In this document: positions 36,812 through 45,409 of the stretch, in pieces | How positions within the stretch are numbered: position 1 is the first letter of the stretch | How the letters are laid out: every line of letters begins with the position of its first letter | Source of the DNA: Pseudarthrobacter sp. ATCC 49987 | GTDB taxonomy: Bacteria; Actinomycetota; Actinomycetes; Actinomycetales; Micrococcaceae | Reading direction: 5' to 3' | Assembly: GCF_009928425.1 (NCBI RefSeq) | Contig: NZ_JAABNS010000001.1 | Location: forward strand, 3,968,001 to 4,032,000 | Length of the DNA stretch: 64,000 nt | Translations under genes and position numbers: made by a program | The notes under the pieces: generated by a model | Told to the model about the DNA's origin: nothing | Database searches by the model: none | Seen by the model: only the letters and a program-made list of their open reading frames with translations

Positions 36812-37887
36812 CTGCATCGAACGCCACCCCGTCCCGCGCCCGGGCCGGCCTTAAGACCTCACGCGGCACCGAACCCATGACCCTCGCCTTCGAGGTCCAG
36901 GTCACGGCGGTCCAGCAACTCGGACCAAACTTCCGGCGGATCACGCTGGGCGGGCATTCGCTGCGGAACTTCGGGGTCCATGGCAGCACCCTGGACCTGC
37001 GCATCAAGCTCATGATCCCGTCGCTGGCCGCGGACGGTACCGCGTTGCCGCTGCCGGAGTTCCGGATGGAGCAGGCCGGCTGGTACCGCGAGTGGCTGGC
37101 CATGGATCCTGCGACCCGCGGCTCCATGCGCACGTACACCGTGCGGCGGGAACGCCTCGACGCCGTCTACCCGGAACTCGACGTCGACTTCGTGCTGCAC
37201 TTCGACGATGCCGGCCACGGCGGACCGGCCGCCAACTGGGCCCGCAGCGCCACACCGGGGGACACCCTGACCCTGATCGGACCCAACAACCGGGCCGCGC
37301 ACTGGGTCACTGCGGAAACGTACTCCGGGATCGAATGGCGGCCGGGCCTGGCCCAGCGGGTCCTGCTGGCCGGCGATGAGACGGCCGTGCCTGCCATCAG
37401 CGCCATTCTTGAGAGCCTGCCGTCGTACGTGAGCGGGCACGCCATCCTCGAGGTTCCGGAAGCCGGCGACTTCCAGGGCATCACGACAGCCGCCGACGTC
37501 GGGATCACCTGGCTCGCGCGCGGTGCGGCCATCGGCCGGTCGCGTCCGCACGGGGAATTGCTGCAGGAGGCGGTCCGCGCCGCCGTCACCCTGCCCGGCT
37601 GGGTCGGGCTCCGGTCATCCCGCGAGCCTGCGGCCGGCCCCGAGCCCGAGGACGTCAACGTGGACCACGACATCCTGTGGGAGACCCCCGCAAGGATGGA
37701 TGCCGCGGCGATCAGCGCCAGCAGGAACCCGGACAAGCCCGCAGGGGCCATGCCGTTCTACGCCTGGATCGCCGGTGAAGCGGGGGTAGTCAAGGAGCTG
37801 CGCCGGTACTTGGTCCGGGACGTGGGTATCGACCGGAAGCAGGTGTCGTTCATGGGGTACTGGCGGCAAGGGAAGGCGGAGCTCTAA
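36808..37887 (+). CDS. Siderophore-interacting FAD/NAD(P)H reductase (SIP)
   Basis: 359 residues from TTG at 36808, chosen because GGAG sits 8 nt upstream and the start overlaps the fepC stop (TTGA); an ATG at 36877 (MTLAFEVQV) is the alternative. FAD-binding beta barrel with SMRTYTVRRERLD (RxYT motif) and DFVLHFDDAGHGGPAANWA, then a NAD(P)-binding part VLLAGDETAVPAISAIL and a long C-terminal region ending VSFMGYWRQGKAEL, all typical of ViuB/SIP enzymes. It reduces ferric siderophores inside the cell to release Fe(II). Last gene of the operon. Confidence 0.93.
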   Translation: MTASNATPSRARAGLKTSRGTEPMTLAFEVQVTAVQQLGPNFRRITLGGHSLRNFGVHGSTLDLRIKLMIPSLAADGTALPLPEFRMEQAGWYREWLAMDPATRGSMRTYTVRRERLDAVYPELDVDFVLHFDDAGHGGPAANWARSATPGDTLTLIGPNNRAAHWVTAETYSGIEWRPGLAQRVLLAGDETAVPAISAILESLPSYVSGHAILEVPEAGDFQGITTAADVGITWLARGAAIGRSRPHGELLQEAVRAAVTLPGWVGLRSSREPAAGPEPEDVNVDHDILWETPARMDAAAISASRNPDKPAGAMPFYAWIAGEAGVVKELRRYLVRDVGIDRKQVSFMGYWRQGKAEL

Positions 37888-37891
37888 GCGA

Positions 37892-37936
37892 CGCTCCCGC
37901 AGTTGTTGCTCCTACTTTTCTGGCGCTCCCGCAGTT
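37892..37936. repeat. Paired 13-bp direct repeat with 32-bp period
   Basis: CGCTCCCGCAGTT occurs at 37892-37904 and again at 37924-37936, exactly 32 bp apart, just after the SIP stop. Related pairs with the same 32-bp period lie at 63.3-63.5 kb. The rest of 37888-38154 holds no gene; a 7-bp GC hairpin (38122-38140) is close to the next start. Confidence 0.8.
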
Positions 37937-38154
37937 CCTGCCGGGCTTCCGGCCGCCACCGCTGCTTTGCCGTCGCTTAGACACCTCCATCGGCCGCGGG
38001 CGGCCTTAGTCGGCGATGCGCTCCTTCGCAAAGCACCGGTGACGGCCTTGTGATCGGGTCACCTGACGTGATCCCGCAGCGGCATTATGGACGGGGAACC
38101 TGCTGTGCCCCGCCTGTTAACCCCGCCGTCGTCCGGCGGGTTTAGCGTGGGGCC

Positions 38155-38991
38155 ATGGTCGAAAACCTTCTATCCCCGGGCGCTGATGGGCGGCGGGTCT
38201 ATGTTGCCCTGGGGGATTCCTTCACCGAGGGGGTGGGGGACTACAATCCCCGGCTGCCCAACGGGGTGCGCGGGTGGGCGGACCGGGTGGCGGAGCAACT
38301 GGCCAGGGCGGAGCCGGGGTGGGAGTATGCCAACCTTGCCATCCGCAGCAAAAGGCTGCGGCACATCATCGCGGAACAGCTGGACGCCGCGCTCGCCATG
38401 GAACCGACCCTGGTCACCCTGTACGCAGGCGGGAACGACATCCTGGACATCGGGACCGACATCCACGCCCTCATGATGGACTACGAGTTCCTCGTCGCCA
38501 GACTCGCCGCGAGCGGGGCCACGGTAGTGCTGTTCACCGGCTTCGATGTCAGGGTCTCGGCGCTGCTGGAACCCCTCAAGAGGCGGAACGCCATCTACAA
38601 CCAGCGGGTCCGCGAGGTGGCGGCCAGGTACGAGGCCGTGCTGGTGGACTACTGGTGCTTCGACGCGTTCTATGATCCCCGGATGTGGGATTCGGACCGC
38701 CTGCACATGTCCAAGGCGGGCCACAAGTATCTCGCCGGCCAGGTCCTGGACCAGCTAGGGGTCCCGCACAAGGTCAAGCCCAAGGAATGGGCGCCGCCGG
38801 CGAAACTCGGCCTCCGGGACTGGGAACGACGGCAGCGCCGTTGGGTACATGACTGGGTCCTGCCGCTCTTCGGGCGCAAGCTCAGGGGTGTCACGCTCGG
38901 CGACGAGCTCAGGCCGCGCTGGCCGGCGCCGGTCAGGGTCCCGCCGAAGGCTGGGCTGAAGAAACTGGCCGCCAGGATCCCCGCGGGCTGA
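38155..38991 (+). CDS. SGNH/GDSL hydrolase (paralog 1)
   Basis: 278 residues. SGNH blocks: block I VALGDSFTEGVGD (Ser nucleophile), Gly in IRSKRLRHII, block III YAGGNDILDIG (Asn) and block V DRLHMSKAGHKYL (Asp/His). No signal peptide, so a cytoplasmic esterase/lipase-like or deacetylase role is likely. TAGCGT at 38143 could serve as a -10 for a short-leader or leaderless mRNA. It is clearly paralogous to the gene at 41844-42605 but has a basic C-terminal extension (LGLRDWERRQRRWVHDW). Confidence 0.92.
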   Translation: MVENLLSPGADGRRVYVALGDSFTEGVGDYNPRLPNGVRGWADRVAEQLARAEPGWEYANLAIRSKRLRHIIAEQLDAALAMEPTLVTLYAGGNDILDIGTDIHALMMDYEFLVARLAASGATVVLFTGFDVRVSALLEPLKRRNAIYNQRVREVAARYEAVLVDYWCFDAFYDPRMWDSDRLHMSKAGHKYLAGQVLDQLGVPHKVKPKEWAPPAKLGLRDWERRQRRWVHDWVLPLFGRKLRGVTLGDELRPRWPAPVRVPPKAGLKKLAARIPAG

Positions 38992-39031
38992 ACAGTGCTG
39001 CTCCGGACGGGACGCGCGGGGCGAGCCGGCG

Positions 39032-39319
39032 TCAGCTGTCCAGCAGGTTCTCGTAGCCCGGAGCCACCCGGCTCGCGTGGAACTCCTCGACGTCGAATTC
39101 GGCCACTCCGTTGACATAGAACGGATCCCTGGCCAGCGAGGCGTCGAGGGCATCGCGGTCCGCGTTGGAAAGCAGCAGGGCGCCCGTGCGCGGGATTTTC
39201 CGCCCTGCGACCATAAAGATGCCCTGGTCGAACGCATCCTGCAGCCACGTGACGTGGGCCGGAAGATGGAAGTCAACGATCTCTTCGGGGACCTTGTAGG
39301 TCAGCGAGACTACATACAT
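39032..39319 (-). CDS. YciI family protein
   Basis: 95 residues with the ferredoxin-like YciI fold: VVSLTYKVPEEIVDFHLPAH, WLQDAFDQGIFMVAGRKIPR and DALDASLARDPFYVNGVAEF (all up to 20). His and Asp in the RPAH-like LPAHVTWL and ARDPF positions match the putative active site. Function of the family is uncertain. Convergent with the SGNH gene and divergent from the marR gene. Confidence 0.88.
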   Translation of the reverse strand: MYVVSLTYKVPEEIVDFHLPAHVTWLQDAFDQGIFMVAGRKIPRTGALLLSNADRDALDASLARDPFYVNGVAEFDVEEFHASRVAPGYENLLDS

Positions 39320-39423
39320 AAGGGTCAGCCTACCGTCTGTCCCCCGCGCCGGGACGTGATTCTTCCGTCACGGAAATCCGGCGAAGTTGAACCGTCAAGC
39401 TTCGATGCTCCTACACTGTATCC

Positions 39424-39912
39424 ATGACTGAACCGCGCTGGCTGAACGCCGACGAACGACGGGCCTGGCTGGCCCAAGTAAGCATCAATACCCTGCTTCC
39501 GGCAGCCTTGGACACGCAGCTTCACCACGCGCGCAAGCTCTCCCTCTTCGACTACAACGTCCTCGCGATGCTCTCCGAGGCCGACGGCCGTTTTCTGCCC
39601 ATGAGCGAACTCGCCGCACGCACCAGCGCCTCCCTGTCCCGGCTCTCCCACGTGGTCACCAAACTGCAGACCCGCGGGTGGGTGGAGCGCCGCCCGCACC
39701 CGGGGGACGCCCGGGTAACGACGGCGCACCTCACCGACGCGGGAATGGAGACCATCGAGGAGCTCGCCCCGGGCCACGTCGAGGCCGTCCGTTCGCTGTT
39801 CCTCGACGCCCTGAGCGAGGAGGACGTCGCCGACCTCGCCCGGATCGGCGAGAAGATCGTGGGCCGCCTGGACAAGGACCACTGGATCCTGCGGGAGAGC
39901 AAGCGCGCCTAA
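39424..39912 (+). CDS. MarR family transcriptional regulator
   Basis: 162 residues. Winged helix-turn-helix with dimerisation helices: LSLFDYNVLAMLSEADGRFL, recognition region LSRLSHVVTKLQTRGWVERR and the wing HPGDARVTTAHLTDAG. TACACT at 39413 sits where the -10 of a leaderless transcript would be. It is divergent from yciI and upstream of the glutaminase gene by about 48 bp; either could be its target, but no palindromic operator is clear. Confidence 0.92.
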   Translation: MTEPRWLNADERRAWLAQVSINTLLPAALDTQLHHARKLSLFDYNVLAMLSEADGRFLPMSELAARTSASLSRLSHVVTKLQTRGWVERRPHPGDARVTTAHLTDAGMETIEELAPGHVEAVRSLFLDALSEEDVADLARIGEKIVGRLDKDHWILRESKRA

Positions 39913-39960
39913 GGGCCCTGCCGGGCCGCCCGCAACATGCTGTCCCCTAGTGTTGGCACT

Positions 39961-41778
39961 ATGGAATCGCCGATCGACAGCTACCTGCGCCAGATCCACG
40001 CCGAGATCGCCCAGCTCAAGGACGGCAAGCCCTACAGCACCATCCCGGCCATGGCCAACGTGGACCCGGACAACTTCGGCATCGCCCTCGCCACCGTGGA
40101 CGGCAAGGTATACGAAATCGGTGACACCCGCGAGGAATTCACGATCCAGTCCATCTCCAAGCCCTTCACCTACGGGCTGGCCCTCGAGGACCTCGGCAAC
40201 GAGGCCGTGGACGCCAAAGTGGACGTGGAACCGTCGGGGGACTCCTTCAACGAGATCTCCCTGGCCGAAGGGACGGGCCGGCCGGCCAATGCGATGATTA
40301 ACGCCGGAGCCCTCACCGCGACCTCGCTGATCAGGGGGTCCGGCGGGCAGTCCGGCTTCAAAAGGATCCTCAGCACGTATTCCGCTTTCGCCGGCCGCCA
40401 GCTCTCGGTCAGCGAGCAGGTCTTCGAATCCGAACTCAAGCATGGCCACCGCAACACGGCGCTCGCGTACCTGCTGCGCTCCTTCAACATCATTGAGGAT
40501 GACCCGACGCCGGTCCTGGCGGACTATTTCCGCCAGTGCTCCGTCCTGGTGAACTGCTTCGACCTCTCGATCATGGCCGCCACCCTTGCCAACGGCGGCC
40601 GAAACCCGCTCAGCGGCAAACAGGTGCTGGAGATCGGCCCGGTGGAACGCGTGCTGTCCGTCATGATGACTTCCGGCATGTACGACGACGCCGGCGCCTG
40701 GATCAGCAGCGTGGGCATGCCGGGAAAGAGCGGGGTGGCCGGCGGCATCATCGCCGTGCTGCCCGGCCAGGTGGGCCTGGCCGTCTATTCGCCGCCGCTT
40801 GATGAACACGGCAGCAGCGTCCGCGGCCTGGCCACTGCGCAGCGCCTCTCCCGGGACATGGAACTGCACTTCGTCCGCGCGGCCCGGACCGGCCGGTCCG
40901 CTATCCTCGCCGCCTACGACGTGACCGAGACGCCGTCGGGCATCCGCCGGAACGACGAGGCCGCCGACGTCCTCCGGGCGCACGGCCACCGGGCCCGCGT
41001 GATCGAAGTCAACGGCGACCTCCTCTTCGCCGGAACCGAGTCCATGGTCCGCGAGCTGAGCAGCCTGGCGGACGACGTCGACCTCGTGGTCCTGGATGTG
41101 CGCCGCACCGACCAGATCAGCGACGTCGCCGTGCGCATGCTGGCCACAGCGAGGCAGGGGATGGCCGACGCCGGCCGGGAACTGGTCCTGATTGAGGCGG
41201 ACGGTTCCGTCGCGGACGCTCTGGGATCGCTGGAACAGCGGCTGGTGCCGTCCTTCGCGACCCGGAGCGCCGCCGTCGAATACTCCGAAAACCGCCTGCT
41301 GGAACGCCACGGGGACCATCTGCTGCTGCCGGACCACGTCCCGGTCACAGCATCGCCTGCTTTGGCACCGCTGGACGAGGCGGACGCCGCGGCGCTCGAA
41401 GCCCTCATGACCCCGAAATCGTACGACGACGGCGACGTCATCCGGCGGGTCGGCCTGCGGTTCGGCGGGGTCTACTTCATCACCTCCGGGAGGGTCAGCA
41501 GCACGTCCCCGGGGCCCACCGCGGAGCGGGTGAAGCTGAACACCCTCAGCGCCGGCATGACGTTCGGCGAACTGGCGCTGGGAAGCGGCAACCGGCAGGA
41601 AACCACGGTCCGGGCCATCGGTCCGGTGGAGGTCATGGTGCTCAGTGCCGAGGCCATCACCGAGCTGGAAGCCGCCGACCCGCGCCTGGCGATCGCCCTT
41701 TGGAAGGCCCTGACCCGGGACGCCTACACCCGCGTGGAGCAGTACCTGCGGGAGTCCGCGGTCCGGATCCGCGAATAG
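39961..41778 (+). CDS. glsA: Glutaminase-STAS-cNMP-binding fusion protein
   Basis: 605 residues, three domains. Residues 1 to about 310 form a glutaminase A domain with the serine beta-lactamase-like pair S64-x-x-K67 (QSISKPFTYG), INAGALTATSLI and GGIIAVLPGQVGLAVYSPPL (20 residues). About 325-440 resemble STAS (VIEVNGDLLFAGTESMV, DLVVLDVRRTDQISDVAVRM). About 470-600 form a cyclic-nucleotide-binding jelly roll (IRRVGLRFGGVYFITSGRVS, MTFGELALGSGN with FGE-LAL phosphate-cassette like residues). Hydrolysis of glutamine to glutamate and ammonia is expected. The extra domains suggest allosteric control. The 39961 ATG is preferred over 39937; TAGTGT at 39950 suits a leaderless message. Confidence 0.9.
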   Translation: MESPIDSYLRQIHAEIAQLKDGKPYSTIPAMANVDPDNFGIALATVDGKVYEIGDTREEFTIQSISKPFTYGLALEDLGNEAVDAKVDVEPSGDSFNEISLAEGTGRPANAMINAGALTATSLIRGSGGQSGFKRILSTYSAFAGRQLSVSEQVFESELKHGHRNTALAYLLRSFNIIEDDPTPVLADYFRQCSVLVNCFDLSIMAATLANGGRNPLSGKQVLEIGPVERVLSVMMTSGMYDDAGAWISSVGMPGKSGVAGGIIAVLPGQVGLAVYSPPLDEHGSSVRGLATAQRLSRDMELHFVRAARTGRSAILAAYDVTETPSGIRRNDEAADVLRAHGHRARVIEVNGDLLFAGTESMVRELSSLADDVDLVVLDVRRTDQISDVAVRMLATARQGMADAGRELVLIEADGSVADALGSLEQRLVPSFATRSAAVEYSENRLLERHGDHLLLPDHVPVTASPALAPLDEADAAALEALMTPKSYDDGDVIRRVGLRFGGVYFITSGRVSSTSPGPTAERVKLNTLSAGMTFGELALGSGNRQETTVRAIGPVEVMVLSAEAITELEAADPRLAIALWKALTRDAYTRVEQYLRESAVRIRE

Positions 41779-41843
41779 GCCTTCCCCGGCCGGCCAGGGT
41801 GCCTGCTTTGTTTGCTTGGGGCAACTGCTGGCAGACTGGAGCC

Positions 41844-42605
41844 ATGGATTTCACGTCCCGCTATGTAGCCCTTGGCGACTCCTTCACGGAAGGCGTCGGC
41901 GATGATGACCCCACCCGCCCCAACGGCGTGCGGGGCTGGGCGGACCGGGTGGCCGAGCAGCTCGGCGCCGCCGATCCGGGCTTCGGGTACGCGAACCTCG
42001 CCATCCGCGGCCGGAAACTCCGCCAGATCATGGCCGAACAGGTCGATGCCGCCGTCGCACTCAATCCCACCCTCGTGAGCATCTACGCCGGCGCCAACGA
42101 CATCCTCCGGCCCAAGGTCGACATCGATAATCTGCTGGTGGATTACGACGCCGGCATCCGCAAGCTCAAGGCCACCGGCGCAACCGTGGTGATGTTCACC
42201 GGGTTCGATTCCCGCGGCTCGAAGATCTTCGGCACCACCCGCGGCCGCACCGCGATCTACAACGAACTGGTCCGCGGAATCGCCGGGGACCACGGCGCCC
42301 TCCTGGTGGATTACTGGCGTTTCAGCGAGTACTACGACTGGGGAATGTGGGCAACCGACCGGATGCACATGTCCGCCGCGGGCCACGCGAACATGGCCCA
42401 GCGCGTCCTCACCGTCCTGGAGCACGACCACTCGATCGACATTCCGCCCATGACTCCGGTTCCCGAGCTCAGCCGGGCCGAGGCCGTCCGCGCCAACGCC
42501 CGCTGGGTCCGCGAATTCGCCGGACCGTGGGTGGTCCGCCGGGTCACGGGGAAGTCGTCAGGCGACGGACTGGCCCCGCGCTACCCGAGCCTCACGCACC
42601 TCTAG
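41844..42605 (+). CDS. SGNH/GDSL hydrolase (paralog 2)
   Basis: 253 residues from MDFTSRYVALGD. Blocks: VALGDSFTEGVGDDDP (Ser), IRGRKLRQIM, YAGANDILRPK (Asn) and DRMHMSAAGHANM (Asp/His). Highly similar in order and wording to the 38155-38991 product, including PNGVRGWADRVAEQL, so the two are recent-looking paralogs 3 kb apart. It ends in a CTAG shared with the convergent apbE gene. Confidence 0.92.
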   Translation: MDFTSRYVALGDSFTEGVGDDDPTRPNGVRGWADRVAEQLGAADPGFGYANLAIRGRKLRQIMAEQVDAAVALNPTLVSIYAGANDILRPKVDIDNLLVDYDAGIRKLKATGATVVMFTGFDSRGSKIFGTTRGRTAIYNELVRGIAGDHGALLVDYWRFSEYYDWGMWATDRMHMSAAGHANMAQRVLTVLEHDHSIDIPPMTPVPELSRAEAVRANARWVREFAGPWVVRRVTGKSSGDGLAPRYPSLTHL

Positions 42606-43459
42606 GCGCGGAAGCCCGGCGTCGCGAGCAGTTCCCCGCCGCCAAGTACGGCCAGCACCTCGACGTCCCAGCTGTCCGTGGCCCAATCCAGCATCCGCCT
42701 CCCTCCGGCGACGATCGCCGTCGCCAGCACGTCCGCGGTGAGAATGTCCGGGGCTGCCACGGAGACCTGGCGGAATTCGAGGGGGTGCCGTCCCCTGCGG
42801 CCTGCCCCAGCCCGCCAGATGTGGTTACCTCGCTCAGCGGTGCCGGACGTCGCCAATGCCGCGAAGCGCCCTGTGCCGCCCAGCGCAAAGCCCGAGAGCA
42901 GCGTTCCGCGGTCCTGCGGATCGACGATGCCGGCCAGCCACGGAGTCCCGGTTCCCGGTGCGGGCGAGCCGCTCACCAGCACGTCACCGCCCGCGTTCAG
43001 GCACCAGTCCGTAATGCCGGCGGACTCCAGGGCGGAGGCCGCCTGGTCGATGGCGTAGCCCTTGATGATTCCGGAGAGGTCCAGTATGCCGTCGGGCCGC
43101 TCGGGGGTGAAGAAACCGTCGGTCAGCAGCCGCCAGCCCGTGGCGTCCGCAAAACGGGCGCGGAATGCCGCCGAGGTATCCCGCAGCGTCACTTCGCCGC
43201 GGGCCAGCCGGCTCGCTTCCGAATCCGGTCGGTAGAGGCTGAACGTCGCGTCCAGGCCGGCGAACACGCGTTCGACGGCGGCAGTGGCACCTTCCAGCAC
43301 TGGTTCGCCGCCGGGCGTCCAGCAGCCCTCCACTGGCAGGGCGAGGCTGATGACCGTCCCCATGCACCGGAAGGTCCTGCTTTTCAGGGCCGGGCCGGCC
43401 AGGGTGGCGGCGCTCAGTGCCGGACTCTCGGCGGGCGAGGGCCTAAAGGTTGGCTGCAT
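42602..43459 (-). CDS. apbE: ApbE FAD:protein FMN transferase
   Basis: 285 residues. ApbE motifs: CMGTVISLALP near 32-42, FSLYRPDSEASRL, DLSGIIKGYAIDQAASAL and NAGGDVLVSG, with the C-terminal TADVLATAIV region that carries Mg/FAD contacts. It transfers FMN from FAD to a Thr of a partner protein. It overlaps the upstream FMN-binding protein gene by 17 bp, and that protein offers a matching SGAT site. No signal peptide is obvious; the N terminus is only weakly hydrophobic. Confidence 0.92.
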   Translation of the reverse strand: MQPTFRPSPAESPALSAATLAGPALKSRTFRCMGTVISLALPVEGCWTPGGEPVLEGATAAVERVFAGLDATFSLYRPDSEASRLARGEVTLRDTSAAFRARFADATGWRLLTDGFFTPERPDGILDLSGIIKGYAIDQAASALESAGITDWCLNAGGDVLVSGSPAPGTGTPWLAGIVDPQDRGTLLSGFALGGTGRFAALATSGTAERGNHIWRAGAGRRGRHPLEFRQVSVAAPDILTADVLATAIVAGGRRMLDWATDSWDVEVLAVLGGGELLATPGFRA

Positions 43460-43976
43460 CGAGGGCTGCCTGAAGAGAACTCAAATAGGCGTCGCTGGTG
43501 ACGGTGGCGCCGCTGATGGTCTGCACCTGGGCCGACTGGGCCTTGATGACCGCGGTACGCAGCAGCGGAGCGGCCCGGTTGCTGATTTGCACGGATTTTC
43601 GGTCGTCGTCGGTCAGCTGGAGGGCGGTGACATCCGTGATCGCGCCGGCTTTTACGGTGATCTGCACCTGGACGGTGCCGAAGCGGGTCTGGACCGCCGC
43701 CCCGGTGAAGGTCCCGGCGGCCTGTGCCGCGCTGGCGGAGCTTCCCGCGGAACCCGTCGAACCGCTGGAGCCGGTGCTTCCGCTGGACCCGCTTGCGGAA
43801 CTGGATCCGGAAGATCCGTTGGTGGTTCCGCTGCCCCCGGCCGTCCCGGACGAGGCGGGGGCCGAAGTGGCCGCCGCAGTGCTCCCGGTGTCTGCGACGT
43901 GGGCTCCGGACTGCCAGCCGACCAGGAGTATTCCGGCGGAGGCCAGTGCTGCTGAAACTGCTGCGCGTGTTCTCAC
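43443..43976 (-). CDS. FMN-binding domain protein, probable ApbE substrate
   Basis: 177 residues from GTG at 43976, chosen because it overlaps the ferric reductase stop (GTGA). A hydrophobic signal or anchor (AAVSAALASAGILLVGWQ) is followed by a Ser/Gly-rich linker about 40-85 and an FMN-binding domain with VQTRFGTVQVQITVKAGAIT (20). Near the end, ISGATVTSDAYLSSL holds the S-G-A-T motif; T158 is the candidate flavinylation site. Probably an extracytoplasmic one-electron carrier between the membrane reductase and an acceptor. Confidence 0.9.
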   Translation of the reverse strand: MRTRAAVSAALASAGILLVGWQSGAHVADTGSTAAATSAPASSGTAGGSGTTNGSSGSSSASGSSGSTGSSGSTGSAGSSASAAQAAGTFTGAAVQTRFGTVQVQITVKAGAITDVTALQLTDDDRKSVQISNRAAPLLRTAVIKAQSAQVQTISGATVTSDAYLSSLQAALDAANL

Positions 43977-45409
43977 CAGTCGAACTTTTCGTAGTGGAGT
44001 TGCTCTTCGCGGACGCCGGCAGCGCGGGCTCCACTGATCGCACTGCGGGCCCAAGCGGACGGACCGCAGATGTACACGTCGGCGTCGGCGACGTCAGGGG
44101 CATAACTGCCTAGCCGGTGTCCTGAACGGACGGCCGATTCGGGCAGCCAACTCTGTTCGCCGGTGGTCCGGGCGCCGGTGAGATGGAACAGAGTCGCGCC
44201 GCGGCGCCGGCAAAGTTCCAGGATTTCGTCGCCCAGATAGAGTTCCGCCTCACTGTGGCCGCGGAGAATCACTGTGGCGTTGCCCGGTTCAAAGGGGGTG
44301 CGCTCCAGCAGTGCGCGGATGGGGGTGATTCCGATGCCGGCCCCGATCATCACGATGCGGTTCCGGCTGCGGGCCGCTGTGCTGAAGAGCCCGTAGGGTC
44401 CCTCGATCGCTACCCTGGTCCCGGATTTCAGCCGCGCCAACTGGGCCGATCCCCGGCCGAGGTTGCGAACGGTAATCCGCAGTCGGCCCCGGCCCGCGGA
44501 ATCGAACAGCACGGGTTCCGCGGACAGGCTGAACGGGTGCGGATGCCACCACGCGCTCGGGGCGAGGAACCTCCAGATGAAGAACCGGCCGCCGCTGCCG
44601 GCCAGTTCGTCGAGGTGGCGGCCCGCCAGTTCAATACTGACGACGCCGGGACCCTCCGTCGCGACGCGGCTCACCGTCAGTTGGTGGCGGACGGTGGCCA
44701 CGAGTGGCTCCAGTACGCGGTAGTGGACCAGGGCAGCGCCGGCGCCAATGCAGATGGCCAGCCAGTACCAGCGCTGCCAGGTGCCCTCGGCGAAGAGGGC
44801 CCCGGTGCTGAACTGATGCGGGATCGCGGTCAGCACCGCTGCGTAGGTCAGCAGGTGGACGGCATACCAGAATTCGTAAGGGAACCGGCGTCGGACGGCG
44901 ACCAGCGAAGTGACCACAACGGCGATGAACAGTCCCATGGACACGATGGCGAGCCACATGTCTGGCACCAGCACCCAGAGGGACACGAGCTCACTCACCG
45001 GATCGAGCCCTTCGGCCATTCCATATCCGATTGCGATCAGGATTCCGTGCGCGAGCAGCAGGTACAACGACGGTTTGCCGAGTTTGCGGTGGAATTCCAG
45101 GGCCCGGTCGTGCCCTACGGCGCCATCGATCAGGGGAATACGCGCGGCCAGCAGCAGCATCAGCAGCACAAGGTCCATGCCGGCCAGCCCGGCGACGATT
45201 CCCAGGGCTGTGAAGGAACCGGCCAGGGTCGAGAACCCCCTGGCGCCGCCGTCGGCGAGCCAGAGCGCGATTGACAAGGCCACCGAAGCCCACGCGAGCA
45301 CCGTCAGGAGGTCTGCCCGGAGCAGACGGCGCCGGGACTGGCCGCGGAACCGCTCCACCGGAGTGCGGCGGGCCGTGGCCGGCAGGGCCGTCTGGAGTGA
45401 AGAGTTCAT
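43973..45409 (-). CDS. Ferric reductase-like transmembrane oxidoreductase
   Basis: 478 residues. N-terminal half has six membrane helices with likely haem His residues in EFHRKLGKPSLYLLLAHGIL (20) and WYAVHLLTYAAVLTAIPH. The C-terminal half is a FNR-type module: FAD motif HPFSLSAEP, glycine-rich VAIEGPYGLFS, NAD-binding MIGAGIGITPIRALLE and a terminal CGPSAWARSA with YEKFDW. It carries electrons from cytoplasmic NAD(P)H across the membrane. First gene of the coupled reductase / FMN-binding / ApbE operon. Confidence 0.92.
   Translation of the reverse strand: MNSSLQTALPATARRTPVERFRGQSRRRLLRADLLTVLAWASVALSIALWLADGGARGFSTLAGSFTALGIVAGLAGMDLVLLMLLLAARIPLIDGAVGHDRALEFHRKLGKPSLYLLLAHGILIAIGYGMAEGLDPVSELVSLWVLVPDMWLAIVSMGLFIAVVVTSLVAVRRRFPYEFWYAVHLLTYAAVLTAIPHQFSTGALFAEGTWQRWYWLAICIGAGAALVHYRVLEPLVATVRHQLTVSRVATEGPGVVSIELAGRHLDELAGSGGRFFIWRFLAPSAWWHPHPFSLSAEPVLFDSAGRGRLRITVRNLGRGSAQLARLKSGTRVAIEGPYGLFSTAARSRNRIVMIGAGIGITPIRALLERTPFEPGNATVILRGHSEAELYLGDEILELCRRRGATLFHLTGARTTGEQSWLPESAVRSGHRLGSYAPDVADADVYICGPSAWARSAISGARAAGVREEQLHYEKFDW

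Noticed and set aside
39325..41337. Minus-strand open frame of about 670 codons opposite marR and glutaminase
   Set aside because: Antisense to two well-supported genes; composition is typical of shadow frames.
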